Assembly (NCBI GenBank): GCA_021771675.1
Contig: JAETOP010000060.1
Coordinates: 1 to 22,971, forward strand
Source of the DNA: Oscillospiraceae bacterium
GTDB lineage: Bacteria; Bacillota_A; Clostridia; Oscillospirales; Oscillospiraceae
Length of the DNA: 22,971 nt
Direction of reading: 5' to 3'
Shown: positions 22,925 through 22,971 of the stretch, in pieces
Position numbering within the stretch: the first letter of the stretch is position 1
Layout: every line of letters starts with the position of its first letter
The notes under the pieces: model-generated
What the model saw: only the letters and a program-made list of their open reading frames with translations
Databases searched by the model: none
Told to the model about the DNA's origin: nothing
Translations under genes and position numbers: made by a program

Positions 22925-22971
22925 ACCCCCCTTTTAAATTTTTTTGGCCGGTTCCCAAGCCACGCAAAACC

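Noticed and set aside
22846..22969. CACGCAAAA direct repeat (22846-22854 and 22961-22969) as an IS end
   Set aside because: Only nine bases, one copy is part of a hairpin arm, and no matching right-end structure was found.

Overview
The window looks like a flagellar locus of a fairly GC-rich motile Clostridium-class Firmicute, possibly of the Oscillospiraceae type. The reasons are a flagellin of the Hag/FliC type with canonical termini, a CsrA gene just upstream of it, a sigma-D-like promoter, and RfbF/RfbG-type sugar genes. The genus is inference. Every gene I can support lies on the minus strand, so transcription runs from the right end of the window to the left. There is no tRNA, rRNA or CRISPR array, and no gene-free stretch longer than about 230 bases.

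Right part (about 19.2-22.97 kb), flagellin and its control. In transcription order it holds: a near-consensus flagellar-sigma promoter (22898-22924); a TnpB-family gene (21668-22822) in which all three RuvC catalytic acids are replaced (D to K, E to R, D to E) while the zinc-finger cysteines remain; about 155 bases of dense hairpins ending in GTCCAA plus an AT-rich 16-mer, which looks like a guide-RNA scaffold with its guide; csrA; and flagellin, closed by a strong terminator. The nuclease-dead TnpB with retained guide RNA matches the known concept of TldR, an RNA-guided transcriptional repressor exapted from TnpB. In Enterobacteriaceae such proteins are linked to flagellin. Here one appears beside csrA and flagellin in a Clostridial setting. 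This is the most interesting item in the window. The csrA and flagellin leaders also show candidate CsrA sites.

Left part (1-19157), a sixteen-gene run that is probably one operon or transcription unit for a flagellar or surface glycan. Order of transcription: GT2 glycosyltransferase, rfbF (CDP-glucose synthesis), radical SAM/SPASM protein, hexapeptide acetyltransferase with an extra C-terminal domain, a second GT2 with a methyltransferase-like tail, rfbG (CDP-glucose 4,6-dehydratase), glf-like pyranose mutase, split transketolase (N and C halves), FkbM methyltransferase, DegT/DnrJ aminotransferase, acetolactate-synthase-like ThDP enzyme, second FkbM methyltransferase, sulfotransferase-like protein, APS-kinase-like protein, and the 5' part of a PEP mutase that has an N-terminal nucleotidyltransferase domain. 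Six junctions are 4-base ATGA overlaps.

The gene content suggests a CDP-6-deoxy-4-ketohexose that could be carbon-branched by a ThDP enzyme (as YerE does for yersiniose) or aminated by the DegT protein. It may be ring-contracted, methylated or acetylated, and the leftmost genes suggest sulfate and phosphonate decoration. This chemistry is inferred from families, not demonstrated. Genes at about 1.0-4.1 kb are visibly more AT-rich than the rest, which suggests a separately acquired module. One acetyltransferase gene carries a double palindrome inserted in frame in an interdomain linker.
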